DNA of 64,000 nucleotides from DASZHJ01 sp035517495 (GTDB lineage Bacteria > Pseudomonadota > Alphaproteobacteria > ATCC43930 > CGMCC-115725), in assembly GCA_035517495.1 (NCBI GenBank), contig DATIYT010000032.1, positions 1-64,000 on the forward strand. The letters are read 5' to 3'. This document shows positions 24,120 through 33,653 of this stretch, in pieces. Positions within the stretch are counted from its first letter, which is position 1. Every line of letters begins with the position of its first letter. Made by a program: the position numbers and the translations under genes. A model generated the notes under the pieces. That model was not told where the DNA came from. It saw only the letters and a program-made list of their open reading frames with translations, and did no database searches.

Positions 24120-25817
24120 TCACACAATCACGTTGGCGTGGAGGTGCCGACCGAGGTCCATATTGTGACTGTAATCGACGGGGATATCGATCAGCACGGG
24201 GCCCCTGGTGTCCATCGCCTTACGCAAGATCGGTGCAAGCTCCTCAGGCCCGCGGACGGCGAACCCGGTGGCGCCGAAGGCCTCAGCGTATTTCACCGTA
24301 TCGACTGGGCCGAAATCGATGCCAGAGGTTCGTCCGTACTTCAGTTTTTCCTGGAAGGCGACCATGTCGTAGGTACCGTCGCGCCAGATCATGTGAACGA
24401 AGTTGCAACCAAGACGGACTGCGGTCTCCAGTTCGACCGCCGAGTACAGGAAGCCCCCATCCCCCGAGACAGAGAGCACCTTCTCGCCCGGTCGGGCCAG
24501 GCAGGCGGCGATCGCCCAAGGCATGGCCACACCGAGCGTCTGCTGTCCGTTCGAGATCAACATTTGGCGGGGGCGGAAGCTCTCGAGGTAGCGCGCGTGC
24601 CAGATGTGGAACGAGCCCATGTCCAGGGCGAGAGTGACGTCGTCGCGGATGAACGGATGGAGTTCGGAGATCACACGAAGAGGGTGGATCGGCGTGCCAG
24701 ACTTCTTGGCACCGCTCGCAAGAGCCGCGGCGCGCTCCGATAAGACGCGTTTGAGCAACGGATTCTCAACGAAGTGGCGCCGGGCCTGCAGCTTTGTCGC
24801 AATAATGTCGACGGTGTCTGCAATGTCCCCAACGATCTCCACCGTGGGACTGTATGCGCTGTCAATGTCGCAGGGAACGACGTCGACGTGAACGATCGTG
24901 CGGTCCTTCCCGGCGTTCCAGAGCTTTTCATCATACTCGATCGGGTCGTAGCCCACCGTGATGACGATATCGGCGGCATCGAGGAGTTGGTCCGCCGGCT
25001 GGTTGTGGAAGAGGCCCACCCGCCCGGCGAAGATCTGATGAGCTTGCTTCTCCGGGACCATCCCAGTCGCTTGATAGGTGCATACGCACGGCAAGGGAAC
25101 CTTCTCGAGCAGCCTGCGAACGGCCGCAGCGTTCTTCGGCTCGCTCGCCATCATCCCCAGAAGCATTACGGGCGCTCGCGCGGCATTGATGAGTTGTGCC
25201 GCTTTCTCGATCGCATCCCGCGGTCCTGGACCAAGCGCGATGCGACTTACCGGTGTTAGCACCTGGTGCGGTGCCGGCTCGACCATCACGTCCATCGGCA
25301 GACTGACAAAAACCGCTCCCGGGCGACCGCTTTCGGCGGCCCGAAAGGCGTTAGCGACGACTTCGCCGATGGCGCCGGGCGCATCCACTTCGACGCTCAA
25401 CTTGGTGATCGGCGCGAAGAGACTCACAGCGTCAAGACTCTGATGCGTCCTCTTCAACCGGTCCGCGCGCGGCACTTCGCCACCGAACCCGATGACAGGC
25501 GCGCCCTCAGCGGTAGCTGTCGCGAATCCCGTGACGAGGTTCGTGCAGCCGGGTCCCGAGGTTACGAGGCATACGCCGGCTCGCCCCGTCATGCGCCCAA
25601 GGCCTTGTGCGATGAAGGAGGCATTCTGCTCATGCCGGCAGACCACAGTCTTGATCGATGAGTCGTTCAGCGCGTCGTACACGCGGTCGATCTTGGCGCC
25701 TGGCACGCCGAAGACGTGGGTGACGCCCTGGCGCTCGAGGTTTGCGACAAGCACTTGTGCACCACAGTGGTCGGCCATAGAAGTTGCCCGTTTCTCCAAA
25801 TTGTTGGGCTGTTTCAT
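24120..25817 (-). CDS. alsS: Catabolic acetolactate synthase
   Basis: The 565-residue ThDP enzyme joins two pyruvates into acetolactate. Landmarks are VTHVFGVPGAKIDRVYDAL, the catalytic Glu in CRHEQNASFIAQG, and the ThDP motif GDGGFLYSAVELETAVRLGC followed by N. The style (HVFGVPGAKIDxVYDAL, R-H-E-Q-N-A) is that of AlsS/BudB, the FAD-independent catabolic form, not the biosynthetic IlvB, and no ilvN-type small subunit is adjacent. ATG 25817 is chosen; ATG 25778, with GGAGAAA 12 bases before it, is an alternative. The promoter region carries the ACCAAGGTTTAG element at 25892-25903. Confidence 0.9.
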   Translation of the reverse strand: MKQPNNLEKRATSMADHCGAQVLVANLERQGVTHVFGVPGAKIDRVYDALNDSSIKTVVCRHEQNASFIAQGLGRMTGRAGVCLVTSGPGCTNLVTGFATATAEGAPVIGFGGEVPRADRLKRTHQSLDAVSLFAPITKLSVEVDAPGAIGEVVANAFRAAESGRPGAVFVSLPMDVMVEPAPHQVLTPVSRIALGPGPRDAIEKAAQLINAARAPVMLLGMMASEPKNAAAVRRLLEKVPLPCVCTYQATGMVPEKQAHQIFAGRVGLFHNQPADQLLDAADIVITVGYDPIEYDEKLWNAGKDRTIVHVDVVPCDIDSAYSPTVEIVGDIADTVDIIATKLQARRHFVENPLLKRVLSERAAALASGAKKSGTPIHPLRVISELHPFIRDDVTLALDMGSFHIWHARYLESFRPRQMLISNGQQTLGVAMPWAIAACLARPGEKVLSVSGDGGFLYSAVELETAVRLGCNFVHMIWRDGTYDMVAFQEKLKYGRTSGIDFGPVDTVKYAEAFGATGFAVRGPEELAPILRKAMDTRGPVLIDIPVDYSHNMDLGRHLHANVIV

Positions 25818-25891
25818 GCGGATGATAGCGGACTGCGGGGGCTGAAATATTGTTCGCGAGGACGGAGCGATACCACCTGGGAGGAAGCGCC

Positions 25892-25903
25892 CTAAACCTT
25901 GGT
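25892..25903 (-). promoter_or_regulatory. Half-palindromic operator-like element upstream of alsS
   Basis: On the minus strand ACCAAGGTTTAG equals the right half and centre of the TAAACC-N2-GGTTTA palindrome seen upstream of poxB; the left arm reads TTGG instead of TAAA. CAATA follows 46 bases after the GGTTTA start (25852-25848), the same spacing as at poxB (47) and the araC-type gene (45). The element lies 75 bases before the alsS ATG. Confidence 0.45.
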
Positions 25904-26046
25904 CCAAGATCGTCACGGCAAGAACGCAGCGCCCGCTATTCCAAGTCGTGCCGTCCCAGCACGGCTCTTTCGCTCCATTGCATGGACAATCGCCAACATG
26001 CGCGGCGCCCTGGGCCGTCCCGCGACGCGCCAGCACACGCGACTTG

Positions 26047-28191
26047 TTAGCGCTGTGCAGGCCTACTCGGATCGCCAGCACCTTGCTCATCCGCCGTAAC
26101 TGGACGCCCGCGGAATGCCGCTGCGAACCGCTCGCGCATGATGGCGTCTAAAGTGTTGATGGCGTCGATAAGACGATCCGTGAACCCGACGACTGCGCTG
26201 TCGACGATGGCTTCGCTCCGTAATTGGGCGTGGATTTGGCGCAGGGGCGGAATTGGATCGGGCGGCGAGAGCGTCCTGCAAGCCGAAGCCAAACGATTCA
26301 TGGCCGTCTCGATCGCCGTCGCCAGGGCATCGATCCGCGTCGAAGCGATGTCGGGAATATCGGCTCGCTCCGTGGCCGGAGTTGGCGGCAGGGCGAGCGC
26401 GTGCAGCGCGAGCTCGGCATGGGCAAGCCGGGCCACTGCCGCGATCACGGGCTCGACTGTTTCAATCGTCCAGGAGGCACGCGCGGGCTCGTTGGAAATC
26501 CGGGCCGCGGCCGCCTCGGCATCACTCCTTGCGCGACGGGCGACCACTTGCAGCGCCCGCAAGCGCGCCGCGTCCACGCTGCCGGGACGGGCAAGCGCGC
26601 GTAGCAATGCTGTCGCGTAGTCCCGGTGCGCCTCCATGAGCCGCGCAAACTTCTCCTGAGCGGTGGAGCCCTCCCAGGTCGGCCAAGCGAGATAGGCGGC
26701 GAGCGCCAGTGCTGCTCCTATGAAGGTGTCGATGAAGCGCGCCTCCGCCGTCAACAACCCGGGGCTGCCGAGCAGCTCAAGCAGCACCAAGATAAAGGCG
26801 GTGAGAAACACGCTGAAGAGGAGATAGCTCGCATCGAAGAGCGCATAGGCGGTCGCAATGCAAAGACCGGCTCCGACGATCTGACCGCCTGGACCCGGAT
26901 GGGTAATGTCCGCCGCTGCCGCGAGCACGGCTCCAATCGCGGTGCCGACCGCTCGCTGTACGCCGCGGTAGAGCGTCGCCGCGTAGTCCGGCTTCAGGAT
27001 GAGGAAGACCGTGAGCGCCACCCAACGGCCTTGGTAAAGGCCCGTCGCCTGGGTGATCGCCTCGGCGAGCGCCGCTATCGCGGCCAAGCGGAGCGCGTGG
27101 CGGCCCGCTTCACTGGTGCTGGTGACGTTGGCGCGTAATGTTAGGAGAACCTGTGCCACGCTGCCATAAGCGGTGGCCCAAAGTCTCCTGTCCTCGGGGC
27201 TCTCCGTAGGTTCTCGAGCTCGCGCTCTCTCGAGATTGGCCACCGTGCGTCCGACCGCGCGCAATTGTCCGAGCAGTCCCTCGCCCGCCCAGCGCCAGGC
27301 TGACTGGAGAACGATGGAGCGGCCGACGAGTCTTTGCCGGAGCTCACGTATCAATGGAAGACGCCCGGCGCGCGCAACGATCAGAGCATCAGCGATCAGA
27401 CCGAGGGCGATCGCAGCGTCACTCATCAATGCTCGGAGTTCGCTCTCATCGTCGGCGGTCGCGAGCGCGGCAAGTGAAGCGCGTATGCGTTCAGCTTCCT
27501 CGAGTAAATCGATGAAGATTAACCGCACGGGAGTCGGCAGCAGTGGGTTCGCGTCCGTGAGTGCGACGCCCGCCGGGAAGGCGGCGGGTGGCGCTTCGAA
27601 CTTGCCGGCCGCGAGAGACGAAGCATAAGCGGCGAGTGCCCGGTAGCAATCCGCGAGCGCGACCCGCTCGCGCGATCCTGGGCGAAGCGCCCAGGACGCA
27701 GCGACAAGGCCGGCTTGAAACAGCCCGCCGGCGAGCACCAGCGCCGCACGCAATAGTGCCTCCCCCGGGCCGAAGGGCAGTCCAACTGCAATCAGCAGCG
27801 CGATCGACCATTGGAGAACCGCGACACTCCATCGCTGGCCAAGGGACACCGAGAGTCCGGTGAAATACCCCCAGAGCGCCACGATCGGCACCAGAAGCCA
27901 TGGAGACATTGCGGCCGTGGTCGCGCCGATTAAGGTCGAGAGCGCCATACCGATGCTGGCCTGCACCACAGCTGCGACGCGGCTGCGCGCTTCGCCCTGG
28001 AATGAGACAATGCCAGCGGGAAGTGCTCCCAACGCGGCGTAGGCACCGAAGTCGACTTGGCCGCTCGCCCAGCCAAGTGCCAGCGGCACCACCACGCCGA
28101 TCGCACCTCGCGCCGCGCGCGCCGGCGCCACCTGGTTCCATCGGAAGGGGCCAAGTTGGGTGAGATGCTTCCAGGAAAGATGCGTCGCCAT
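26047..28191 (-). CDS. FUSC-family membrane transporter
   Basis: The 714-residue protein has two hydrophobic FUSC blocks, the first near residues 25-170 (GAIGVVVPLALGWASGQVDF) and the second near 370-490 (YQGRWVALTVFLILKPDYAA, TLYRGVQRAVGTAIGA), plus long helical soluble parts. It is a second member of the family seen at 9008-11161, but it has no DUF1656 or adaptor partner. Such proteins export aromatic or other organic acids. It stands alone; the 150 bases upstream show no clear promoter. Confidence 0.85.
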   Translation of the reverse strand: MATHLSWKHLTQLGPFRWNQVAPARAARGAIGVVVPLALGWASGQVDFGAYAALGALPAGIVSFQGEARSRVAAVVQASIGMALSTLIGATTAAMSPWLLVPIVALWGYFTGLSVSLGQRWSVAVLQWSIALLIAVGLPFGPGEALLRAALVLAGGLFQAGLVAASWALRPGSRERVALADCYRALAAYASSLAAGKFEAPPAAFPAGVALTDANPLLPTPVRLIFIDLLEEAERIRASLAALATADDESELRALMSDAAIALGLIADALIVARAGRLPLIRELRQRLVGRSIVLQSAWRWAGEGLLGQLRAVGRTVANLERARAREPTESPEDRRLWATAYGSVAQVLLTLRANVTSTSEAGRHALRLAAIAALAEAITQATGLYQGRWVALTVFLILKPDYAATLYRGVQRAVGTAIGAVLAAAADITHPGPGGQIVGAGLCIATAYALFDASYLLFSVFLTAFILVLLELLGSPGLLTAEARFIDTFIGAALALAAYLAWPTWEGSTAQEKFARLMEAHRDYATALLRALARPGSVDAARLRALQVVARRARSDAEAAAARISNEPARASWTIETVEPVIAAVARLAHAELALHALALPPTPATERADIPDIASTRIDALATAIETAMNRLASACRTLSPPDPIPPLRQIHAQLRSEAIVDSAVVGFTDRLIDAINTLDAIMRERFAAAFRGRPVTADEQGAGDPSRPAQR

Positions 28192-28344
28192 TTTGCCGGA
28201 ACTAACCAGACCGCAGAGGAACAGGCCGCGGCCTCGTCGCTTTACTGAGCGATGCCTCCCTCAACCCCGCAGCGTATTTGCAGTCGGGTGTGTGGCGGCC
28301 TGGGACATGTGAAGCCTGCCCATTAGAGGAGTCATTGGGATCAA

Positions 28345-28953
28345 TCAGACTGGTTTGCCTTCCGCCCTCGCAATCGGCAGAACGGAAAGCGAGCGCACGC
28401 CCTGAGCGCCGTGAATTAGGACACCCTCGATATCGGCGGTCGCAGAAGGGCCGGTGTGAAGCGAGGCATAGTGCCTCTCACGGAACTCGGGGCGGCGGTA
28501 GGCATAATGCAGGTTGATGACGATATCCGCGGGATCGAGCAAGACGATCAAGTGCTGCGCCAAGTAGGCCACGGCATTGAGGTGGAGGTCCGCATCGCTC
28601 AAGAGCACGGAACCCGTTTCCGCGACGCCAAACGAAGCGCGCACAATTGCGAAATCCACATCTGCCAATTCCTGCGTCGCTCTGACTTTGGCGATATCGC
28701 GATTGCCGGTAATCTCCGGCACGGTCGAGCACACGACCTTTGCGCCCGCGATCTTCGTTCGAGCCGGCGCCAATACATCGCCAGAGGTTGGCAGGTCGAT
28801 AAACGTTCCGCCCATGCGGTGCAGACTGTCCTTGAAGGCGTCCATCAGCGAGGCCGGCGGGTCGTCATCGAACAGGGGTACGTGAGGAAGCGGCCGGTCC
28901 AACCGCGGCCGATTTGCGCGGATCGACGCCAGTATGTCGTCGCGGCTGCTCAT
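28345..28953 (-). CDS. lutC: Lactate utilisation protein C (LutC/YkgG)
   Basis: ATG 28953 gives a 202-residue LUD-domain protein starting MSSRDDILASIRANRPR, with ASFGVAETGSVLLSD and LHTGPSATADIEGVLIHGAQ, the typical phosphosugar-isomerase-like motif region of LutC. Together with LutA and LutB it forms the iron-sulfur L-lactate oxidase that passes electrons to quinone. It overlaps lutB by four bases and is the last gene of the poxB-cydAB-lutABC operon. Confidence 0.9.
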   Translation of the reverse strand: MSSRDDILASIRANRPRLDRPLPHVPLFDDDPPASLMDAFKDSLHRMGGTFIDLPTSGDVLAPARTKIAGAKVVCSTVPEITGNRDIAKVRATQELADVDFAIVRASFGVAETGSVLLSDADLHLNAVAYLAQHLIVLLDPADIVINLHYAYRRPEFRERHYASLHTGPSATADIEGVLIHGAQGVRSLSVLPIARAEGKPV

Positions 28954-30488
28954 CGCTTCCCTCCACGGTTTGCCCGATACCAGCTGTGGAAGGTCTGTTT
29001 GGGCGCATGCGGTACCTGGCGATGCTTCCCCCAAGCGTTCAGGCCATTGTAAATGACGAAGCGCGGCAGGTGAGCGAGTGCCGTGTCCGCCGCCGCAATC
29101 GCGGCGCGATAGGCCGCCGGCCGGGACAAAAGTTCCCCCGCCGCCTTCATCGCGGCCCGTTTGGCCAATGGCGTCTCATGCCGCTTCACCAACTCTCGTC
29201 GCCACGCATAAATCTGCTCGTGGATATTGATTTTAACGGGGCAGACATTGCTGCAGCTGCCATTGAGCGAGGACGCGAATGGCAAGTTGCTGTACTTATG
29301 GGCGTTGAAGGTTGGATCGATGATGAGACCGATCGGGCCGGAATATGTGGCACCGTAACTAAGGCCCCCGCTGCGCCGGTAAACCGGGCAGGTGTTCATG
29401 CATGCGCCGCAGCGGATGCACTTGAGCGAGGTCCAAAACTCCTCCATGCCGAGGCGCTCGGAGCGGCCGTTGTCCACCAGCACAACGTGCATCTCGCCCC
29501 CGGCACGGGGTCCACGGAAATGCGAGGTGTACTGCGTGATCGGCGAGCCCAGCGCGCTGCGCGACAGCAGCCGAATGAACACCGCCACATGTTCAAGGCC
29601 CGGGATGATCTTCTCGATGCCGATCGATGCGATATGCAACTTCGGTACATTGGCGGAGAGATCGGCATTGCCCTCATTGGTGCAGACAACGAAGGTCCCC
29701 GTCTCAGCGACCGCGAAATTGCAGCCGGTCATCCCGGCATCGGCCTTGAGGATCAGCGGACGCGTCGCCTCCCGTTGCGCTTCCGCTAGGTAGTGCACAT
29801 CGCTGTTTTCAGGATCGGTGCCGATTGTCTTGGCGAAAACCTCCGCCACATCCGTGCGCAGCTTGTGCACCGCGGGAACGACGACGTGGCTCGGGTCTTC
29901 GTTGTCAAGCTGCTGGATTCTTTCTCCGAGATCGGTCTCGATCACCTCGATCCCTACCGACGCCATGTAAGGCCGGAAACCGCACTCCTCCGTGAGCATC
30001 GACTTGCTCTTGATGAGGGACTTGGCACCGTGATCGCGGAGAATGCCGTGTACGATCTGGTTATGCTCCGCGGCGTCGCGCGCCCAGTGCACGTGGATGC
30101 CGTTCGAGCGCGCATTGGCCTCGAACTGATCGAGGTATTCGTCGAGGTGGGTGAGCGTGTGTTCTTTGATGGCCGAGGCGAGCGCCCGCAGCTCCTCCCA
30201 TTCGGGAATGCCGTGCATCTCGCGATCACGCTTCTCGCGCAGGTCCCAGAGCCGCTCGTCATGCATCTTCTCGTGCTCGGGAGAAGCGATGAAACGCGCG
30301 GCGGCCTCCTGCTGGTCGATCGGCCGATTGCCGTGGATTTTGGCGCCGCGTGGCTGCGGCTCGGGTCGAGACCGCAGGGGCTTGGACGTACCCTCGGCGT
30401 GATCGAGGCGATGCCCGTCGCGAACGATGCCATGCGGATCGTCGGCCGCCAGCGATTCCGGATGCAGCATCGCAGGAGGAGTGCTCAT
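28950..30488 (-). CDS. lutB: Lactate utilisation iron-sulfur protein B (LutB/YkgF)
   Basis: The 512-residue protein starts at ATG 30488, overlapping lutA as ATGA. It has an N-terminal LUD-type domain (LKADAGMTGCNFAVAETGTF) and a ferredoxin-like part with CIRCGACMNTCPVYR near residue 357 and a second cluster region CSNVCPVKI. This is the electron-transfer subunit of the LutABC lactate oxidase. The first ~70 residues are longer than in some relatives and rich in charged residues. Confidence 0.92.
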   Translation of the reverse strand: MSTPPAMLHPESLAADDPHGIVRDGHRLDHAEGTSKPLRSRPEPQPRGAKIHGNRPIDQQEAAARFIASPEHEKMHDERLWDLREKRDREMHGIPEWEELRALASAIKEHTLTHLDEYLDQFEANARSNGIHVHWARDAAEHNQIVHGILRDHGAKSLIKSKSMLTEECGFRPYMASVGIEVIETDLGERIQQLDNEDPSHVVVPAVHKLRTDVAEVFAKTIGTDPENSDVHYLAEAQREATRPLILKADAGMTGCNFAVAETGTFVVCTNEGNADLSANVPKLHIASIGIEKIIPGLEHVAVFIRLLSRSALGSPITQYTSHFRGPRAGGEMHVVLVDNGRSERLGMEEFWTSLKCIRCGACMNTCPVYRRSGGLSYGATYSGPIGLIIDPTFNAHKYSNLPFASSLNGSCSNVCPVKINIHEQIYAWRRELVKRHETPLAKRAAMKAAGELLSRPAAYRAAIAAADTALAHLPRFVIYNGLNAWGKHRQVPHAPKQTFHSWYRANRGGKR

Positions 30489-31228
30489 CCGTTGGCCCCG
30501 TTCAGGATTTGGGCGATATGGATGAATTTGATCGGCACGCCGATGCGCTCGGCGCAGCCCTGCTGATGCATCATGCAGGAACTGTCGGCCGAAACGATGT
30601 ACTCGGCGCCGGCCCGCACGTGGTCGCTGACTTTGTCGTATCCCATCTTGGTGGACACGACCTCCTCGAAGACCGAGAAGGTACCGCCGAAGCCGCAGCA
30701 TTCGTCGGGGCGGGTCGGCGTCACGAATTCGATGCCCTCGACCTTCGAAAGCAGATCCATTGGCTTGGAGAAGAACGGCTCGTGTAACTCCGAGGGTGCG
30801 GCGTGCTTGAGGCGGCGCAAGGTGCCGCAGCTATTGTGCAGTCCGACCCGGTGCGGAAATCTTGCCCAAGGAAATGCCTGGGGCTTCACGATATCGTGCA
30901 GGAATTCGACGAGTTCGTAGGTTCGCGCGCGAACCTCACGTACGTCGTCTGTCTGCTCGATCGCGTCAAAGTTATCGCGCACATGGTGGACGCAGCTCCC
31001 CGACGGGGCCACGACGTAATCGAAGCCGGAGAAATTACGCACGAACAATGCCTCGGTGTCGGCGGCATCAGCGTTGAAGCCGCTATTGGCCATCGGTTGC
31101 CCGCAGCATGTCTGGTCGCGCGGATAGACAACCTCATAGCCATAGCGCTCAAGCAATTCGAGTGTCGCGACACCGACTTCGGGAAAGAAGGCGTCGATGT
31201 AACAGGGGATAAAGAGCCCAATGCGCAC
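30485..31228 (-). CDS. lutA: Lactate utilisation protein A (LutA/YkgE), CCG-domain subunit
   Basis: The 247-residue protein carries two cysteine-rich CCG domains, with TCCGQPMANSG and ECCGFGGTFSV, plus SGSCVHHV and NSCGTLRRL. This pattern binds a noncubane Fe-S cluster or contacts the redox partner in LutA, GlpC and heterodisulfide reductase subunits. It lies 11 bases after cydB and overlaps lutB, so it is part of the same transcript as the quinol oxidase. Confidence 0.92.
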   Translation of the reverse strand: MRIGLFIPCYIDAFFPEVGVATLELLERYGYEVVYPRDQTCCGQPMANSGFNADAADTEALFVRNFSGFDYVVAPSGSCVHHVRDNFDAIEQTDDVREVRARTYELVEFLHDIVKPQAFPWARFPHRVGLHNSCGTLRRLKHAAPSELHEPFFSKPMDLLSKVEGIEFVTPTRPDECCGFGGTFSVFEEVVSTKMGYDKVSDHVRAGAEYIVSADSSCMMHQQGCAERIGVPIKFIHIAQILNGANG

Positions 31229-31239
31229 GCTGTACTCCT

Positions 31240-32226
31240 CTAGTAATGATGCGCCGTGCTATCGGCTTTGCCTCTGAAGACGCGCAGGCTGATCGCCGTG
31301 TAGACGAGCATCAGCGGGAAGACGAAGAGGCCCGCTCCCCAGAACATGAAGGTGAGGCTGGAATGAGGCGCCGCCGCCTCGTCGATCGTGATGGAGAAGG
31401 GAATCATGTACGGCCAAAAGGAGATCGCGAGCGTGCCGAAGGCCGCTGCAAAGATGAGGGCCACCATATAGAACGGCGCGTCGTCGTGACGCTGGCGGAC
31501 GCTTCCGGCGAGCACGATGGCGGCCACGACGCCAATCACCGGGAAGACGAACAGATACGGCCGTTCAGCCCAGCGACCCATGACCTGAAGGTGTTCGCCA
31601 AGCGCGTAGCCGAAGACGATCAGCAGGAAGAGGAGCAACCCAATCGAAAGTGTGGGAATCAACCGATAGGCGGCGTCGCGGACGGCAGCCTCACATTTCT
31701 TGACGAGCCAGCAGGCGCCGAGAAGCGTATAGCCGAGGCAGAGGCCGATACCGCACAACACGGCAAATGGACTGAGCCAGCCGAATTCACCGCCGGCGTA
31801 GTAGCCGTTGCTAATTGGAAGTCCCTCGACGAGAGCGCCGACCGTCATGCCCTGAACGAAGGCGGCTACGAGCGAGCCGCCGCCAAAGCCGGCATCCCAG
31901 ATCCACCGTAGCCGCTCTGTCTTGTTGCGGAACTCGAACGCAACGCCGCGCAGAATGAGGCCTGCAAGCATGAGCAGCAGCGGCAGATAGAATGCGGAGA
32001 GCAACGTCGCGTAGACGATCGGAAAGGCACCCCATAGGATGACGCCGGTCACCACGAGCCACGTTTCGTTGCCATCCCAGATCGGCGCCACGGCACTCAA
32101 CATCGCGCGCCGGCTTCCTTCATCCCGCGTCAAGCCGAAGAGAATGCCGACGCCGAGATCGAAGCCGTCGAGCAGCACGTAGAGGAACGTACTGATCGTG
32201 AGGACGGCCACCCAGAAGAGGATCAT
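31240..32226 (-). CDS. cydB: Cytochrome bd-type quinol oxidase subunit II
   Basis: ATG 32226, preceded by an ideal AGGAG, gives 328 residues with about eight membrane spans. Family motifs include LDGFDLGVGILF, PIWDGNETWLVVTGVILWGA, and FPYLF-like turns. Subunit II stabilises the haem-bearing subunit I. It follows cydA by two bases. The open frame upstream to 32631 is the cydA gene read in another frame. Confidence 0.92.
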   Translation of the reverse strand: MILFWVAVLTISTFLYVLLDGFDLGVGILFGLTRDEGSRRAMLSAVAPIWDGNETWLVVTGVILWGAFPIVYATLLSAFYLPLLLMLAGLILRGVAFEFRNKTERLRWIWDAGFGGGSLVAAFVQGMTVGALVEGLPISNGYYAGGEFGWLSPFAVLCGIGLCLGYTLLGACWLVKKCEAAVRDAAYRLIPTLSIGLLLFLLIVFGYALGEHLQVMGRWAERPYLFVFPVIGVVAAIVLAGSVRQRHDDAPFYMVALIFAAAFGTLAISFWPYMIPFSITIDEAAAPHSSLTFMFWGAGLFVFPLMLVYTAISLRVFRGKADSTAHHY

Positions 32227-32228
32227 TT

Positions 32229-33641
32229 CTATTCTCCTGCGGCGAGGCGATGGGAAGCCGCAGCGACCGGGTGGTCGACGACCGACATCGGGCGTCTGGG
32301 GGTCGGGGCAACGGGTGGCAGAACGAGGCGACCGACGGGTCCCGCGCGCAGCAATCGATAGATGTAGAAGATCCCGAAGGCGAAGATGAAAGTGTAAACG
32401 GCGCAGAAGACGACGAGCGAGATTGTTGCCATGCGTGTCGTCAGGAACGGCGTCAGCGCGTCGGCCGTCCGCAAGACGCCATAGACGGTCCAGGGCTGCC
32501 GTCCCACCTCTGCGGTGAACCAGCCGGTCAATATGGCGATATGCGGCAAAGGAAAGCTGAGGAAGGTGCACCAGAGCAGCAAGCGGTTTTGCTCCAGTCG
32601 GTTCTTGACGCTCAAATAAGCTCCGAGCCAAGCAATCAGCAACATGAGGAGACCGCAGCCGACCATGATCCGAAACGCGAAGAATGGGATGAGCACGGGC
32701 GGGCGATCTTGCGGCGGGAAATCGGTCAGGCCGACTTCCTTGGAACTAAAGCTCATGCTTCCAATCAAGCTGCCCAGGACCGGAACGCTCAGGGCATAGT
32801 GATTAGTTTCTGCGCCGGAGTCGGGGACTGCGATCAAGACCTCGCTTGCGGGCTGTTCGTCGTGCCAGCGGCCCTCGATCGCCGCGAATTTGACCGGTTG
32901 GTAGTTGTGAACGTAGTCACCGGTGAGATGCCCGAAGAAGATCTGCACCGGCACGAGGACGGCCGCGAGATACAGGCCCATCCGTACCATGATTTGCGCT
33001 TCGGCGCGAAACTCGCGCCGTAGAAGATACCAGGCGCCGGTTGCGGCGACACAGAAGGCGCCGGTCAGATAAGAGGCGAGCAGCATGTGCGGAAAGCGCA
33101 CCCAGACGACTGGGCTGAACAGGATCTGGAGCCAGTCGTCGGGTGCGAAAGCGCCGTTCTCCATGGCATAGCCGACGGGTACCTGCATCCAGCTGTTGTT
33201 GACCATGATCCAGTAGGCGGAGAACGTGGTTCCGAGAGCGACCATTCCGGTGGATAAGAGGTAAAACCACGGAGCAACGCGTGAGCGGCCAAAGAGAAGA
33301 ACTCCGAAAAAGCCGCCCTCTAGCGCAAAGGCCGTGAAGGCTTCGTACGAGAGGAGTGGGCCCTGGATCGGTCCCGACATGCGCGAGAGTTCGCTCCAGT
33401 TGGTGCCGAACTGGAAAGCCATCACGATGCCGGAAACGACACCGAGCCCAAAAGCGACGCCGAAAATCTTGAGCCAGAATTCGAAGACCAGACGATATGC
33501 GGGCCTTCCCGTCGCGAAATGAAGCGCCTCGAGCACGGTCAGCCAAGCCGCCAAGCCGATCGTGAAGGATGGGAAGATGATGTGAAACGAAATCGTGAAC
33601 GCGAACTGCAGCCGCGACAGGAGAAGCGCCGTGAGGTCCAT
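32229..33641 (-). CDS. cydA: Cytochrome bd-type quinol oxidase subunit I, short Q-loop (cyanide-insensitive type)
   Basis: This inner-membrane subunit oxidises quinol and reduces oxygen. His20 (SFHIIFPS) and His185 (RFPHMLLAS) are haem ligands, and Glu100 and Glu108 (SYEAFTAFALEGGF) lie in the proton path. GRQPWTVYGVLRT is the signature of the family. The loop before residue 300 is short, as in CioA-type oxidases that resist cyanide. 470 residues is the usual CioA length. It follows poxB by 12 bases, so PoxB can feed its quinol directly. Confidence 0.92.
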   Translation of the reverse strand: MDLTALLLSRLQFAFTISFHIIFPSFTIGLAAWLTVLEALHFATGRPAYRLVFEFWLKIFGVAFGLGVVSGIVMAFQFGTNWSELSRMSGPIQGPLLSYEAFTAFALEGGFFGVLLFGRSRVAPWFYLLSTGMVALGTTFSAYWIMVNNSWMQVPVGYAMENGAFAPDDWLQILFSPVVWVRFPHMLLASYLTGAFCVAATGAWYLLRREFRAEAQIMVRMGLYLAAVLVPVQIFFGHLTGDYVHNYQPVKFAAIEGRWHDEQPASEVLIAVPDSGAETNHYALSVPVLGSLIGSMSFSSKEVGLTDFPPQDRPPVLIPFFAFRIMVGCGLLMLLIAWLGAYLSVKNRLEQNRLLLWCTFLSFPLPHIAILTGWFTAEVGRQPWTVYGVLRTADALTPFLTTRMATISLVVFCAVYTFIFAFGIFYIYRLLRAGPVGRLVLPPVAPTPRRPMSVVDHPVAAASHRLAAGE

Positions 33642-33653
33642 GGCAGACCTCCG

